From Leifsonia tongyongensis (lineage in GTDB: Bacteria > Actinomycetota > Actinomycetes > Actinomycetales > Microbacteriaceae), in the NCBI RefSeq assembly GCF_010686705.1, contig NZ_JAAGWY010000003.1:248001-312000 (forward strand): a stretch of DNA of 64,000 nt. Direction: 5' to 3'. This document shows positions 38,586-48,136 of the stretch, one piece after another (the first letter of the stretch is position 1; every line of letters begins with the position of its first letter). Below the pieces are notes generated by a model. The model saw nothing but the letters and a program-made list of their open reading frames with translations, made no database searches and was not told the DNA's origin. The position numbers and the translations under genes are program-made.

Positions 38586-39904
38586 GCACCGCCGACTGTC
38601 CGCTGCTGCCGGTGATCGGCGGCGACCTCCAGGTTCCCCTCGTCGACGGGAGCGAGACACGGTACGTGAACCTCGACTACGCCGCGAGCTCTCCCGCTCT
38701 CGATGTGGTCGCCCGGCATGTGACCGAAGTGCTTCCGCTGTACGCCAGTGTGCACCGCGGCGCAGGTTACGCATCCCAGATCTCGACCGCGGCGTATGAG
38801 CATGCGCGCCGCGTCGTCGGCGATTTCGTGGGCGCGCGCCAGGACGACCTGGTGATCTTCACCCGTAACACGACCGATTCGATCAACCTGCTCGCGTCGA
38901 TCGTCCCCGGCGAGACGGTGGTCCTCGATATCGAGCATCACGCCAACCTGCTTCCGTGGGTGAACGCGAACGCCCGCGTCGTCAAAGCGGCGGACACGCT
39001 CGAGGAGACGCTGAAACGGGTGGATGCGGAACTCGCCGCCCGGCCCGCCGCCCTTCTCGCCGTCACCGGCGCGAGCAACGTGACGGGGGAGACGCTTCCC
39101 CTGCGCCGCCTGGCCACGATCGCCCACCGCCATGGCACGCGCCTCGCGGTCGACGGCGCGCAGCTGGTGCCGCACCGCCGGGTCTCGATCGCGTTCGACG
39201 GCGTCGACTATCTGGCGTTCTCAGGTCACAAGACCTACGCACCGTTCGGTTCCGGAGTGCTGGTGGGCCGGCGCGACTGGCTCGATTTCGGCGAACCGTA
39301 CCTGCGCGGAGGAGGCGCCGTCACCCAGGTCAGCCTCGAGTCCACCACGTGGCGTACGGGACCTGCCCGGCATGAAGCCGGCTCCCCGAACGTCATCGGT
39401 GTCGCCGCCCTGGCGCGCGCGATCCAGGAACTCGCAGCACTCGACATCAGCGCGTGGGAGGCGCACGAGCGCGCGCTCCGCGAGCGCCTTGTCGCCGGTA
39501 TCGGCGGGCTGCCCGGTGTGCGCATCCACAGCATCTTCCCCGACGCGACGGACGCCGTCGGCGTCGTGAGCTTCTCGGTCGACGGAGTCGACTCGCGCCT
39601 GCTGGCGACGGCGCTGTCGGCCGAGGCGGGCATCGGAGTGCGGGACGGCAAGTTCTGCGCGCATCCGCTGCTGGAGCGGCTCGGGATCACCGGCCCGGCC
39701 GTGCGCGCGAGTTTCGGCGTCGGGTCGCGGCTGTCGGATGTGGAGCTGCTCATCGCAGAGCTCTCGCGGTTCCTGGAGCACGGCCCTCGCTGGACGTATG
39801 AGCTCGTCGGCGGCCACTGGGTCGCACTCGACGATGCGCGCCCGCGCCCCGACTGGGCGCCCGAGCTCGACGCCGACCAGGGCTTCTACGGCTGCGCCGC
39901 CTGA
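38582..39904 (+). CDS. Class V aminotransferase, cysteine desulfurase-like
   Basis: A 440-residue fold-type I PLP enzyme of the NifS/SufS/CsdA group. The PLP lysine is in FSGHKTYAPFGSG near residue 218, and a Cys in RDGKFCAHPLL near 358 sits where cysteine desulfurases have their persulfide-forming Cys. The His of DIEHHANLLPW near 122 stacks on PLP. It is translationally coupled to the MsuE-like FMN reductase, an unusual partnership that suggests organosulfur use or detoxification rather than Fe-S cluster assembly; no suf genes are nearby. Other class V activities cannot be excluded. Confidence 0.87.
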   Translation: MSTADCPLLPVIGGDLQVPLVDGSETRYVNLDYAASSPALDVVARHVTEVLPLYASVHRGAGYASQISTAAYEHARRVVGDFVGARQDDLVIFTRNTTDSINLLASIVPGETVVLDIEHHANLLPWVNANARVVKAADTLEETLKRVDAELAARPAALLAVTGASNVTGETLPLRRLATIAHRHGTRLAVDGAQLVPHRRVSIAFDGVDYLAFSGHKTYAPFGSGVLVGRRDWLDFGEPYLRGGGAVTQVSLESTTWRTGPARHEAGSPNVIGVAALARAIQELAALDISAWEAHERALRERLVAGIGGLPGVRIHSIFPDATDAVGVVSFSVDGVDSRLLATALSAEAGIGVRDGKFCAHPLLERLGITGPAVRASFGVGSRLSDVELLIAELSRFLEHGPRWTYELVGGHWVALDDARPRPDWAPELDADQGFYGCAA

Positions 39905-39982
39905 GCGCCTCGCCGGCATGCGCCCCGCGCGTCGTCACACCCGACCCGCGCGCCCGGACCACCAGGAGCCTATTCTGGGCAG

Positions 39983-41824
39983 ATGAACCGGCTCGCAGCA
40001 GCGATCAGCCCGTACCTGCGTTCCCACGCCGACAATCCTGTCGACTGGTTTCCGTGGGGAGCCGAAGCGTTCGCCGAAGCGGAGCGGCGCGACCTTCCCG
40101 TCCTGATCTCGATCGGCTACGCGACGTGCCACTGGTGCCACGTCATGGCGCGCGAGAGCTTCAGCGACCCGGTGCTCGCCGCGTACCTGAATGAGCGTTT
40201 CGTCGCGATCAAGGTGGACCGCGAGGAGCATCCGGAGGTCGACGCCAGCTACCTCTCCGCTGCGAGCGCGTTCACCGGCAACCTGGGCTGGCCGCTGACC
40301 GTGTTCACGACCACCCGCGGTCGCGCGTTCTTCGCCGGCACCTACTTCCCGCCGGAGCCGGTGGGCGATCGCGCCTCCTTCCACCAGGTGCTCGAGGCCG
40401 TCTCGGATGCGTGGTCCACGCGTCGTGCGGAGGTCGAGGACAACGCCGCGAAGGTCGTCGAAGCCATCCGTGCCGCGTCGACGGCTGCGACCACGGGTTC
40501 CGACCTCCCTTCCGGCGCAGTCCTCGACGGCGCCATCGAGCAGCTCGCCCGTTTCGAGGATGCCGAGTTCGGCGGTTTCGGTGGCGCGCCCAAGTTTCCG
40601 ATCGCGCCGGCGCTCCGTTTCCTGCTCGCGCGTGCTAATGGTGAGGAGCTGGCCGTGCGGACCCTCGAGCGCATGGCGTCCTCTCCGTTGCGCGATCCCG
40701 TCGAGGGCGGCTTCTTCCGTTATGCCACGCGTCGCGACTGGGGCGATCCGCATTACGAGCGGATGCTCTACGACAACGCCCTCCTGCTCGACGCCTACAC
40801 GAGGGCGTGGCAACTGAGCGGCGCCGGCTGGGCGTCGGACACGGCCGAGGGCATCGCCGAATTCCTTCTCACGGTGATGCGCCGTGAGGGCGGCGGGTTC
40901 GCTTCGGCGCAGGATTCGGAGTCGGTCATCGACGGGGTGCGCGTGGAGGGCCGGTACTATTCGCTGTCGGCCGCAGAACGCCGGATGCTCGAACCGCCGC
41001 CCGTCGACGGCAAGGTGCTGACCGGCTGGAACGGCCTCGCCATCGGCGCCCTGGCGCGCGCCGGGTTCGCGTTCGACCGGCCTGACTGGACGGCCGCGGC
41101 ACGACGCGCGGCGGACTATTTGCTCGAACGTCACCGGCGACCTGACGGCACGCTCCTGCGGGCATCCCTCGACGACCGGCTGTCGGATGCGCTCGCAACG
41201 CTCGAAGACTACGGCGGCCTCGCAGGCGGACTGCTCGCGCTCGCCACGACGACCGGCTCGCCCGATTATGCGCTGGCCGCCCGCGACCTCGTCGATCTCG
41301 CACTCGCAGCCGGCCCGGTCGGCGAGGAGCCGTTCGGTGTGCCGGGCGGCCCCGACCCTGTGCTGGAGAGCAATGGGATGGCCATCCGGGTGGATCCGTC
41401 GGAGGGCGCCTACCCGTCCGGCCTCACCTCTGCGGCGTCGGCTGCGCACACGGTGTACCTCCTGACCGGGGAGCGGCGCTACGAGCGGGCCGCCCGTGAG
41501 GGGATGCGGGTGGTCGCCGCGCAGGCGGTCGAGAACCCGACGGCGTTCGGTGGGGCGCTGGAGCTCATGTCGGCGCTCGCCGACGAACACCAGCAGCTCG
41601 TGGTCGTCACCGAGGGTGAGGACGTGTTCGGCCTCGTGGCCGCCGTCCGGCGTCGGCCCGGCGGCCTGGTGGCGGTCGTCACGGACGAGCAGGCTCGGTC
41701 GCTCGCCGCCGAAGGGTTCGACCTGTTCGAGGGGAGGGTGGCCGTGGATGCGCATCCGACCGCGTACGCGTGCCGCGATTTCGTCTGCCGGATGCCGCTG
41801 CAGGACCCGGCGGCGCTCGGCTGA
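39983..41824 (+). CDS. YyaL/SPATA20-type thioredoxin-domain protein
   Basis: A 613-residue protein with an N-terminal DUF255 thioredoxin-like domain ([25 protein letters not shown] at C49-C52, [15 protein letters not shown]) followed by an (alpha/alpha)6-barrel-like region of glycosidase or epimerase type. The usual family length is about 670-700 residues, so this copy is slightly short. The function of the family is unclear, with redox and sugar-modifying roles both proposed. A TATTCT hexamer 12 nt upstream of the ATG implies a leaderless transcript. Confidence 0.9.
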   Translation: MNRLAAAISPYLRSHADNPVDWFPWGAEAFAEAERRDLPVLISIGYATCHWCHVMARESFSDPVLAAYLNERFVAIKVDREEHPEVDASYLSAASAFTGNLGWPLTVFTTTRGRAFFAGTYFPPEPVGDRASFHQVLEAVSDAWSTRRAEVEDNAAKVVEAIRAASTAATTGSDLPSGAVLDGAIEQLARFEDAEFGGFGGAPKFPIAPALRFLLARANGEELAVRTLERMASSPLRDPVEGGFFRYATRRDWGDPHYERMLYDNALLLDAYTRAWQLSGAGWASDTAEGIAEFLLTVMRREGGGFASAQDSESVIDGVRVEGRYYSLSAAERRMLEPPPVDGKVLTGWNGLAIGALARAGFAFDRPDWTAAARRAADYLLERHRRPDGTLLRASLDDRLSDALATLEDYGGLAGGLLALATTTGSPDYALAARDLVDLALAAGPVGEEPFGVPGGPDPVLESNGMAIRVDPSEGAYPSGLTSAASAAHTVYLLTGERRYERAAREGMRVVAAQAVENPTAFGGALELMSALADEHQQLVVVTEGEDVFGLVAAVRRRPGGLVAVVTDEQARSLAAEGFDLFEGRVAVDAHPTAYACRDFVCRMPLQDPAALG

Positions 41825-41826
41825 CG

Positions 41827-42162
41827 TCAGTGCGTGTCGAGCCGGTCGAGCATGCCCCAGACGGCGGTGCTCAGGTCGGGGTGATCGAGCGCGATCTGGC
41901 GCAGGAGCTGGTATTCGAAGCGCACGAGCGTCGTCCGGCTCGCGGTCGGATGGTGGGCTCTCGCGCGCTCTTCGCCGAGCCCGTACGTGTCGATGGCGTC
42001 TTCGCGGAGCGTGTGCACGACCTGTTCGTCGACGCTGGGCAGGTCGGGGATGAACTCCCACGGGTCGTCGCCCAGGCGGCACCGGTACTCGATCACGGCT
42101 GAGAGTTCGTCGCGTGCCTGCTGGCGCAGGACCTCGAGGCTGGTTGGCACGTGCTCCGACAC
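41827..42162 (-). CDS. Conserved hypothetical protein, 111 residues
   Basis: A small acidic, probably alpha-helical protein with no signal peptide or membrane segment. I do not recognise a family. The start is GTG 42162, seven bases after a GGAGG ribosome-binding site. Codon use is like its neighbours (third positions GC-rich), which supports it being coding. It converges with the YyaL-type gene with two bases between the stops. Confidence 0.6.
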   Translation of the reverse strand: MSEHVPTSLEVLRQQARDELSAVIEYRCRLGDDPWEFIPDLPSVDEQVVHTLREDAIDTYGLGEERARAHHPTASRTTLVRFEYQLLRQIALDHPDLSTAVWGMLDRLDTH

Positions 42163-42272
42163 GGTCGTCCTCCTCGTACGCGATCGCCGTTCGTCAGTCC
42201 GTCCAGCCTACGTGGCTGAGCCGGAACGGCAAGTCCGCGACCCGCACGGCGATCCTCGCGCGCAGCAGCCGG

Positions 42273-43166
42273 TCAGTGCGTGCGCGAGAGCAGGTAGGTG
42301 TTCAGCTCGGCTGCGAGTGCCGCGTCCACGTGGAAGTCTTTGCCGTCCAGGTTCGTGATGGGAGATGCCTGCCGGACGCTGGACACCAGCCAGAGCGCGT
42401 CGGCTTCGGCGAGCTCACGGGCCGGGATGTGCTCGTAGGAGGTCTCGATGCCCCGCGCCTCGAAGAACTCGAACACGGCCGCCTGCGTCGTCCCGGCGAG
42501 GATGCCCTGGTCGGTCTGCGGGGTTCGCACGCGGTCGCCGTTGCGGATGATCACATTGGAGGTCGGCCCTTCGAGTGCGTACCCGTCGGAGCTCACGAAG
42601 ATGACGTCGTCGGCGCCGCGGCGCGCTGCCTCGCGCAGGGCGGCCCGGTTGGCCGCGTAGGAGAGGGTCTTCGCGCCTTGCAGCAGCCACGGTGAGGTCT
42701 CGGCGACGTCGTGCCGGTAGCCGCGGTCGAGGCTCACGACCCGGATCCCCAGGCGCGAGGCGGTGAAGTCCTCGCCGGTGTCCAGGTACACCCAGCCGGT
42801 GGCGATACCGGTTCCTTCGACGCCCCGCGTCATGATCAGTTTGGCGAAGATCTCGCGTTGCACGCCGTGTTCGCGCTGGTGCGCGTCGATGCCCGCGAGA
42901 ACCGCCCGGCGCCACACATCGGTGTCCGGTGCGGGCATGTCCATGAGCTCGGCGGAGTGGCCGAGCCGCTTCAGGTGCGGCTCGAGGGCTTGCGGATGCC
43001 CGTCCACGACACTGATCGTCTCGAAGAAGCCGTCTCCGCGGGTGACTCCGAGGTCCATGACATTCACGTGCGGTGCGTCGGCTTCGGCCTCCACGAACCC
43101 GGCGTCGCCGGTCGGTGCGGAGGTGGTCGCGGGACGGGTCAGCAGGAGCAGCGTCGCAGTGTTCAT
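42273..43166 (-). CDS. pabC: Aminodeoxychorismate lyase (class IV PLP enzyme)
   Basis: A 297-residue class IV aminotransferase-fold enzyme, most like aminodeoxychorismate lyase, which forms p-aminobenzoate for folate synthesis. The start region has MDLGVTRGDGFFETI near residue 40, the PLP lysine is in LLQGAKTLSYAANRAAL near 165, and EGPTSNVIIRNG near 205 and GILAGTTQ near 228 bind the cofactor phosphate. Branched-chain or D-amino acid aminotransferase activity cannot be excluded because pabA/pabB are not nearby. It starts four bases after the acylphosphatase stop, so the two are probably co-transcribed. Confidence 0.82.
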   Translation of the reverse strand: MNTATLLLLTRPATTSAPTGDAGFVEAEADAPHVNVMDLGVTRGDGFFETISVVDGHPQALEPHLKRLGHSAELMDMPAPDTDVWRRAVLAGIDAHQREHGVQREIFAKLIMTRGVEGTGIATGWVYLDTGEDFTASRLGIRVVSLDRGYRHDVAETSPWLLQGAKTLSYAANRAALREAARRGADDVIFVSSDGYALEGPTSNVIIRNGDRVRTPQTDQGILAGTTQAAVFEFFEARGIETSYEHIPARELAEADALWLVSSVRQASPITNLDGKDFHVDAALAAELNTYLLSRTH

Positions 43167-43170
43167 GTGG

Positions 43171-43446
43171 CTATTGTCTCGCGATGATGCGAAAAGCGTC
43201 ATCGCCGACCGGTTCGAGGTCGGATACGTCGATGGCCGTGACCCGCGAGCCGGGCGGTCCGTCGGCCAGCCAGGTGAGCATCCGTTCGATCGCCGCCGGT
43301 TCCCCTTCGACTTCCAGTTCGACGGCGCCGTCCGCCCGATTGAAGGCGAAGCCCGCGACGCCGATGCGCCGCGCGGTCTCGCGTGCGCTCCAGCGGAAGC
43401 CGACGCCTTGCACGACACCGGTGACGACGACGCGTTTGCGGATCAT
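43171..43446 (-). CDS. acyP: Acylphosphatase
   Basis: A 91-residue enzyme that hydrolyses carboxyl-phosphate bonds. The family signature VVQGVGFRWSARETA gives the catalytic Arg18, and GFAFNRADGAVELEVEG gives the catalytic Asn36. The length and ferredoxin-like fold order are standard. Upstream of pabC on the same strand with four bases between. Confidence 0.94.
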   Translation of the reverse strand: MIRKRVVVTGVVQGVGFRWSARETARRIGVAGFAFNRADGAVELEVEGEPAAIERMLTWLADGPPGSRVTAIDVSDLEPVGDDAFRIIARQ

Positions 43447-43561
43447 CGAACCATTGTCGCCGTCGACTCGTCACGAAGCGACGACGTTCTGCTTTCGAAG
43501 GGGGAGTCGGTGACGACTCGACTGGGGCCGGAGGGGCCGGGGGATGCGGTTGAATGGGGCG

Positions 43562-45094
43562 ATGACCGAATCGTCCGTCGACCTCCTGCGTCGTGATCTG
43601 GTCTCGGCGCACTTCTCGGTCGCCGCTCTGGGAGGGCTGTGGGGCGAGGTCGCGGCAGCCGCGCTCTATCGGGGCCAGCGCATCCCGGCCCTGCGTGCGC
43701 TCGAAGCGCACCGTTCGGGGACGTCGGCACCGCTCGCGACCCTGGGCCGCTTGTTCGTGCTCGGCGACGCCGTGCCTGTGGAGAGCCTCGCGGCCGCCCT
43801 GCCCGCCCTCGGCGTCCCCGGGGCGATCGGCCTCGGACTCGTGGACGTGAAGGACGGTGACGCCCTCCCCCTGCTCGACCTCCGCCCGTACAGTTTCGTG
43901 GACGCTCTCGGTCCGGGCGAATGGTGGATCGCATCCGACCTGGGCGAACTGGCGCTCGGCCGCGCTCTGCCCGAAGACCATGTGCTGGGGGTGGGCGGCG
44001 CGTCGATGACCTTGAGCGGCCTGATGCTGCAGGCGCCGGTCGCTTCGGCTCTCGACCTCGGCACCGGATGCGGGATCCAGGCGCTGCACGCCTCCCGGCA
44101 CGCGGACCGCGTCGTGGCCACCGACGTCTCGCAGCGCGCGCTCGAACTCGCGGCCTTCAACGCCGGCCTGAACGGCGTCGGGAACATCGATTTCCGCCTG
44201 GGGAGCCTTTTCGACCCGGTCGAGGGCGAACGCTTCGAGCACATCGTGTCGAATCCGCCGTTCGTCATCACCCCGCGCAGCGAGGGTGTTCCCGCGTACG
44301 ACTACCGGGACGGCGGGATGGTCGGCGACGCCCTCGTCGAAGCCGTGATCGAGAGCGCCGGCGACTACCTCGCACCGGGCGGGGTCGCGCAGCTTCTCGC
44401 GAACTGGGAGTACGGGGGCGACGGGGACGCCTTCGACAGGGTGCGCGGCTGGCTCGACAGCGGTCGCGCCGCGGGCCTCGACGCCTGGGTCGTCGAGCGC
44501 GACGTCCAGGATGCTGCGGAATACGCCGAGACTTGGATCCGCGACGGCGGCACCAGGCCGGGGACGCGCGAATTCGACGACCTCCTCGGCGCGTGGATCG
44601 ACGACTTCGCCGCGCGCGACGTGACAGCGGTCGGTTTCGGCTACGTGCTGCTGCGGCGCCCGGAGACCGGATCGCCGAGTCTGCGCCGGCTGGAACGGCT
44701 CCATGGGTCGCTCGGCCGGCACGAGGCCGGTCTCGGCGTCCATCTCGGAGCCGCTCTCGCCGCCCACGACTGGCAGGCGGGGACCAGTGATGCGGAGCTC
44801 GAAGCGGCGTTGCTGACCGTGGCGCCGGATGTGACCGAGGAGCGCCACTCCTGGCCGGGCGACGAGGGTCCGACGGCCATGGTGCTCCGCCAGGGCGGCG
44901 GTTTCGGCCGCACGGTGCAGGCGGGCACCGCGTTGATCGCGTTCGTGGGCGCCTGCGACGGCGAGCTGAGCGTCGGCGCCATCGTGGCGGCCATCGCCCA
45001 GTTGCTCGAGGTCGATGCGGCAGCGCTGACAGAGGAGCTCCTGCCGGCGATCCGGGGACTCATCGACGACGGCTTCCTCGTGCCCGTCGCCTGA
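43562..45094 (+). CDS. Class I SAM-dependent methyltransferase (DUF7059/DUF7782 type)
   Basis: A 510-residue three-part methyltransferase. The N-terminal 140 residues resemble a winged-helix DUF7059 region. The catalytic Rossmann domain carries ALDLGTGCGIQALHASR (SAM loop, near residue 165) and IVSNPPFVI near 235; the NPPF motif is that of enzymes methylating N atoms of RNA bases, DNA bases or glutamine side chains (PrmC, RsmC). A C-terminal DUF7782-like domain completes the architecture. The target is unknown, with rRNA or a release factor being most likely. Confidence 0.85.
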   Translation: MTESSVDLLRRDLVSAHFSVAALGGLWGEVAAAALYRGQRIPALRALEAHRSGTSAPLATLGRLFVLGDAVPVESLAAALPALGVPGAIGLGLVDVKDGDALPLLDLRPYSFVDALGPGEWWIASDLGELALGRALPEDHVLGVGGASMTLSGLMLQAPVASALDLGTGCGIQALHASRHADRVVATDVSQRALELAAFNAGLNGVGNIDFRLGSLFDPVEGERFEHIVSNPPFVITPRSEGVPAYDYRDGGMVGDALVEAVIESAGDYLAPGGVAQLLANWEYGGDGDAFDRVRGWLDSGRAAGLDAWVVERDVQDAAEYAETWIRDGGTRPGTREFDDLLGAWIDDFAARDVTAVGFGYVLLRRPETGSPSLRRLERLHGSLGRHEAGLGVHLGAALAAHDWQAGTSDAELEAALLTVAPDVTEERHSWPGDEGPTAMVLRQGGGFGRTVQAGTALIAFVGACDGELSVGAIVAAIAQLLEVDAAALTEELLPAIRGLIDDGFLVPVA

Positions 45095-45112
45095 CCCCTT
45101 CGAAGGGCCCGA

Positions 45113-45628
45113 TCAGGGGACCGAGACGAGTTCGACGTCGTGCAGGCCGCCTTCCCGCACGTTCGCCGTGAGGAACGTGCAGCGGGGCTGGCGCCGGCGG
45201 TCCGTCGGCGAACCCGGGTTCAGAAGCCGCAGCCCTCGCGCCGACACGGTGTCCCAGGGGATGTGACTGTGTCCGAACACGAGGACGTCGGTCTCGGGGA
45301 AGGCGAGGTCCATCCGGGCTTCGCGTCCGGTGGCCGGCCCGGTCTCGTGGACGACGGCGAAGCGAACCCCGCCGAGCTCGACGGCCGCCACCTCCGGCAG
45401 GCGCCTCCGGAGGTCGGCACCGTCGTTGTTGCCATACACACCGATGAGCCTGCTGGAGCGCGCTTCGAGCGCATCCAGGGTCGCGACGTCGACCCAGTCG
45501 CCGGCGTGGACGACGGCGTCCGCAGCATCCACCGCCTGCCACAGCGCGCCCGGCAGGTCCCGCGCCCGTCGGGGGATGTGCGTGTCGGACATCACCACCA
45601 GGCGGATCACGGCCGGCTCAGGAGACAT
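45113..45628 (-). CDS. YfcE/MJ0936-type metallophosphoesterase
   Basis: A 171-residue calcineurin-like phosphodiesterase. The metal-binding motifs are all present: SDTHIP near residue 15, VHAGDW near 40, GVYGNND near 66, and GHSHIP near 120 with NPGSPT after it. It hydrolyses phosphodiester bonds; the natural substrate is unknown. TACGCT 12 nt before the ATG suggests a leaderless message. It converges with the methyltransferase gene, and the junction holds CCCTTCGAAGGG (45096-45107), a possible shared terminator hairpin. Confidence 0.9.
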   Translation of the reverse strand: MSPEPAVIRLVVMSDTHIPRRARDLPGALWQAVDAADAVVHAGDWVDVATLDALEARSSRLIGVYGNNDGADLRRRLPEVAAVELGGVRFAVVHETGPATGREARMDLAFPETDVLVFGHSHIPWDTVSARGLRLLNPGSPTDRRRQPRCTFLTANVREGGLHDVELVSVP

Positions 45629-45721
45629 GCACCCAGCGTATGCGCCGGTCGTGCTCGCGGGCGCGTTGTGCCAGAGTGGATGCGCCCGGCGAACCCAGTT
45701 GCTCAACACACGGAGGAAGGC

Positions 45722-46279
45722 ATGTCGTTCCAGGCATATCTCGACACGATCACCGCGAAGACCGGCATGTCCATCGACGAGCTCCTCGTGATCGCCCGCG
45801 ACAAAGGCTTCGATGAGCCGTCGACGAAAGCGGGCGACGTCGTGTCGTGGCTTGCGGACGACTACGGCCTGGGCCGGGGCCACGCCATGGCGATCGTGCG
45901 CCTGCTGAAGGACCAGTCCGGCCCGGCAGTGACGAAGAACGACAAGGTGGATGCGCTCTTCGCGGGCTCCCGCGCACGGTGGCGACCGCTCTTCGACGGC
46001 GTTCTCGCTCGCGCGGAAGGCTGGGGCGACGACGTGGCGGTCGCACCGACCGACAGCTATGTGAGTCTCACGCGGGGCGGCAAGAAGTTCGCGATCGTGC
46101 AGCCGACGGGGGAACGCCTCGACCTCGGCATCAAGCGCAAGGGCGTCGACCCGGACGGACGCTTCGAGGCGGCCGGGAGCTGGAACGCGATGGTGACCCA
46201 CCGGGTGCGGATCACCGACCCGGCGGAACTCGACGACGAGGTCTTCGACTGGCTCAAGGCCGCATACGAAGCAGACTGA
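45722..46279 (+). CDS. DUF4287/DUF5655 domain protein
   Basis: A 185-residue cytosolic protein with an N-terminal DUF4287 helix bundle (MSFQAYLDTITAKTGMSIDEL) and a C-terminal DUF5655-like domain (SYVSLTRGGKKFAIVQPTG). The function of both is unknown, though DUF5655 occurs in proteins linked to nucleic acid processing. It has a strong GGAGGAAGG ribosome-binding site, in contrast to the leaderless neighbours. Confidence 0.82.
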   Translation: MSFQAYLDTITAKTGMSIDELLVIARDKGFDEPSTKAGDVVSWLADDYGLGRGHAMAIVRLLKDQSGPAVTKNDKVDALFAGSRARWRPLFDGVLARAEGWGDDVAVAPTDSYVSLTRGGKKFAIVQPTGERLDLGIKRKGVDPDGRFEAAGSWNAMVTHRVRITDPAELDDEVFDWLKAAYEAD

Positions 46280-46328
46280 CCACGAACCGGCCGTGCGCGG
46301 CAGGGGCATCCTGGTCTAGCGTCGGAAT

Positions 46329-47360
46329 ATGGACTATCGCACACTCGGCACCAGCGGAACCGTCGTCTCCGAGCTCGCCCTCGGGACGATGACCTTCGGG
46401 GCGGAGGCGGACGAGACGGATTCCCATGCGATCCTCGACGCCTTCGTCGAAGCAGGAGGGACGTTCGTCGACACCGCCGACGTCTACAGCAGGGGCGCAT
46501 CCGAGTCGATCATCGGGCGCTGGCTGGCCTCGCATCCCGGAAGTCGCGACCGTGTCGTGATCGCGACGAAAGGGCGTTTCCCCATGGGCGCGGGACCCAA
46601 CGACCTCGGCCTCTCGCGAACCCACCTGCGCCAGGCGCTCGAGGGCTCCCTGCGTCGACTGGGTGTCGACCACATCGACCTCTACCAGATGCACGCGTGG
46701 GACGCCGTGACACCGATCGACGAGACCCTGCGGTTCCTCGACGATGCCGTCAGCAGCGGCTCGATCGGCTACTACGGCTTCTCGAACTATCTGGGCTGGC
46801 AGCTCACGAAGGCCGCCTCTGTCGCGCAGTCGCACGGCTGGGCGCCTCCTGTCACGCTGCAGCCGCAGTACAGCCTGCTGGTGCGCGGCATCGAACACGA
46901 GGTCGTCCCTGCGGCGCTCGACGCGGGCCTGGGGCTCCTTCCGTGGTCGCCGCTGGCCGGAGGATGGCTGAGCGGCAAGTATGTGCGCGATCAGGCGCCG
47001 ACCGGAGCGACACGGCTCGGCGAGAACCCGAAGCGCGGCATGGAGGCGTGGGATGCGCGCAACGCCGATCCGCGCACGTGGGACGTCATCGACGCGGTCG
47101 CGCAGGTCGCCGGGGCGCACGGCGTGTCGTCGGCGCAGGTCGCGCTCGCGTGGCTGCTCACGCGACCGGCCGTCACCTCGGTCATCCTCGGCGCCCGCAC
47201 GGTCGACCAGCTCGCGGACAATCTGGGTGCCGGGAGCGTCGCGCTCAGCGACGACGAGGTGCGGATGCTCGACGAGGTGTCCACTCCGCGAACCGAGGAC
47301 TACCCGTACGGGGCACCGGCGATCGAGCAGCGCACCCGCAAGCTGACCGGAGGGCGCTGA
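46329..47360 (+). CDS. Aldo/keto reductase
   Basis: A 343-residue NADPH-dependent (beta/alpha)8 reductase. The catalytic Asp-Tyr are in FVDTADVYSRGASE near residue 50, the Lys in VIATKGRF near 80, and the His in DLYQMHAWD near 122. The cofactor loop ILGARTVDQLADNLGA is near 290. It resembles the family of YajO/tas-type reductases. TAGCGT 12 nt upstream of the ATG implies a leaderless transcript. Its TGA is within a 10-bp duplicated segment (see the repeat at 47354). Confidence 0.92.
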   Translation: MDYRTLGTSGTVVSELALGTMTFGAEADETDSHAILDAFVEAGGTFVDTADVYSRGASESIIGRWLASHPGSRDRVVIATKGRFPMGAGPNDLGLSRTHLRQALEGSLRRLGVDHIDLYQMHAWDAVTPIDETLRFLDDAVSSGSIGYYGFSNYLGWQLTKAASVAQSHGWAPPVTLQPQYSLLVRGIEHEVVPAALDAGLGLLPWSPLAGGWLSGKYVRDQAPTGATRLGENPKRGMEAWDARNADPRTWDVIDAVAQVAGAHGVSSAQVALAWLLTRPAVTSVILGARTVDQLADNLGAGSVALSDDEVRMLDEVSTPRTEDYPYGAPAIEQRTRKLTGGR

Positions 47361-47407
47361 CGGGACAGCGCTGACGGAAATTGGCGTCACGGCCTGGCGT
47401 CACGGCC
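47354..47407. repeat. Tandem duplications spanning two convergent stop codons
   Basis: GCGCTGACGG occurs at 47354-47363 and 47368-47377, with the first copy containing the TGA of the aldo/keto reductase. Next to it, TGGCGTCACGGCC occurs twice in tandem (47382-47394 and 47395-47407), the second copy containing the stop codon of the convergent FMN reductase. Both convergent genes thus end inside a small direct repeat. Slippage during replication is the likely origin. Confidence 0.75.
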
Positions 47408-47999
47408 TGGCGGGCCCCGGCACCACCGTGAGGACGCGCTCGATGAACTCGAAGAACGACACCATGTACGCACGCAGGAAGTCTTCCGTCGCCGGGTTCG
47501 TGACCTCGCCCTCGGGCGTGATGAGACCAGGGCGAGCCGTGATGTAGGCCTCGGGTGCGTTCATCTGGGGCGCGTTCAGGAAGCTGAGGACGCTTCGCAG
47601 GCTCTGCTGGGCCACGGCCGTGCCGATCGCGCCCGGCGATGCACCGATGACGGCGGTCGCCTTGCGAGCGATCACGTTCTCGCCGTACGGCCGGCTCGCC
47701 CAGTCGATGGCGTTCTTGAGCGCGCCTGGGATCGACCGGTTGTACTCGGGGGTCACGAACAGGAGAGCATCCTGTTTCGCGATCTCGGCCTTGTAGTCGA
47801 CCGCTACCTTCGGGAAGTGGCCGTCGAGGTCGCGGTTGTAGAGCGGGAGGTCCTTGATGACCATCTCGCTGAGCTCCAGTTCCTGCGGTGCGAGTCGGAT
47901 GAGTGCCCGGGCGAGAGCCCGGTTGATCGACTGTTCGGAGAGGCTTCCGACGAAGTATCCGACGTAGTACGGCGGCATGTGCTCGATGATTGTGGCCAT
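47400..47999 (-). CDS. NAD(P)H-dependent FMN reductase/quinone reductase
   Basis: A 199-residue flavodoxin-like oxidoreductase of the YhdA/ChrR/SsuE group. The FMN-phosphate loop VGSLSEQSINRALARAL is near residue 16, the TPEYNRSIPGALKNAIDW signature near 82-100 binds flavin, and SPGAIGTA near 124 completes the site. A role in quinone or chromate reduction or FMNH2 supply is typical. It has a GGAGAAAG ribosome-binding site. Confidence 0.9.
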   Translation of the reverse strand: MATIIEHMPPYYVGYFVGSLSEQSINRALARALIRLAPQELELSEMVIKDLPLYNRDLDGHFPKVAVDYKAEIAKQDALLFVTPEYNRSIPGALKNAIDWASRPYGENVIARKATAVIGASPGAIGTAVAQQSLRSVLSFLNAPQMNAPEAYITARPGLITPEGEVTNPATEDFLRAYMVSFFEFIERVLTVVPGPARP

Positions 48000-48136
48000 G
48001 TCCCCAGCTTTCTCCGCATCCGCCCCGGTGTCGAGAGGACGACCAGGGCGATAAATAGGGCATCCTCCCGATGTCCGGCACCCACCTTAGAAACCACGAT
48101 GGAAGGCACAAGGAGAACAAGCACAGGGGAGAGATC

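Noticed and set aside
45096-45107. CCCTTCGAAGGG palindrome as a regulatory operator
   Set aside because: It lies between two convergent stop codons where no promoter is expected. A hairpin terminator is at best weakly supported, so it is only mentioned in the gene entry.
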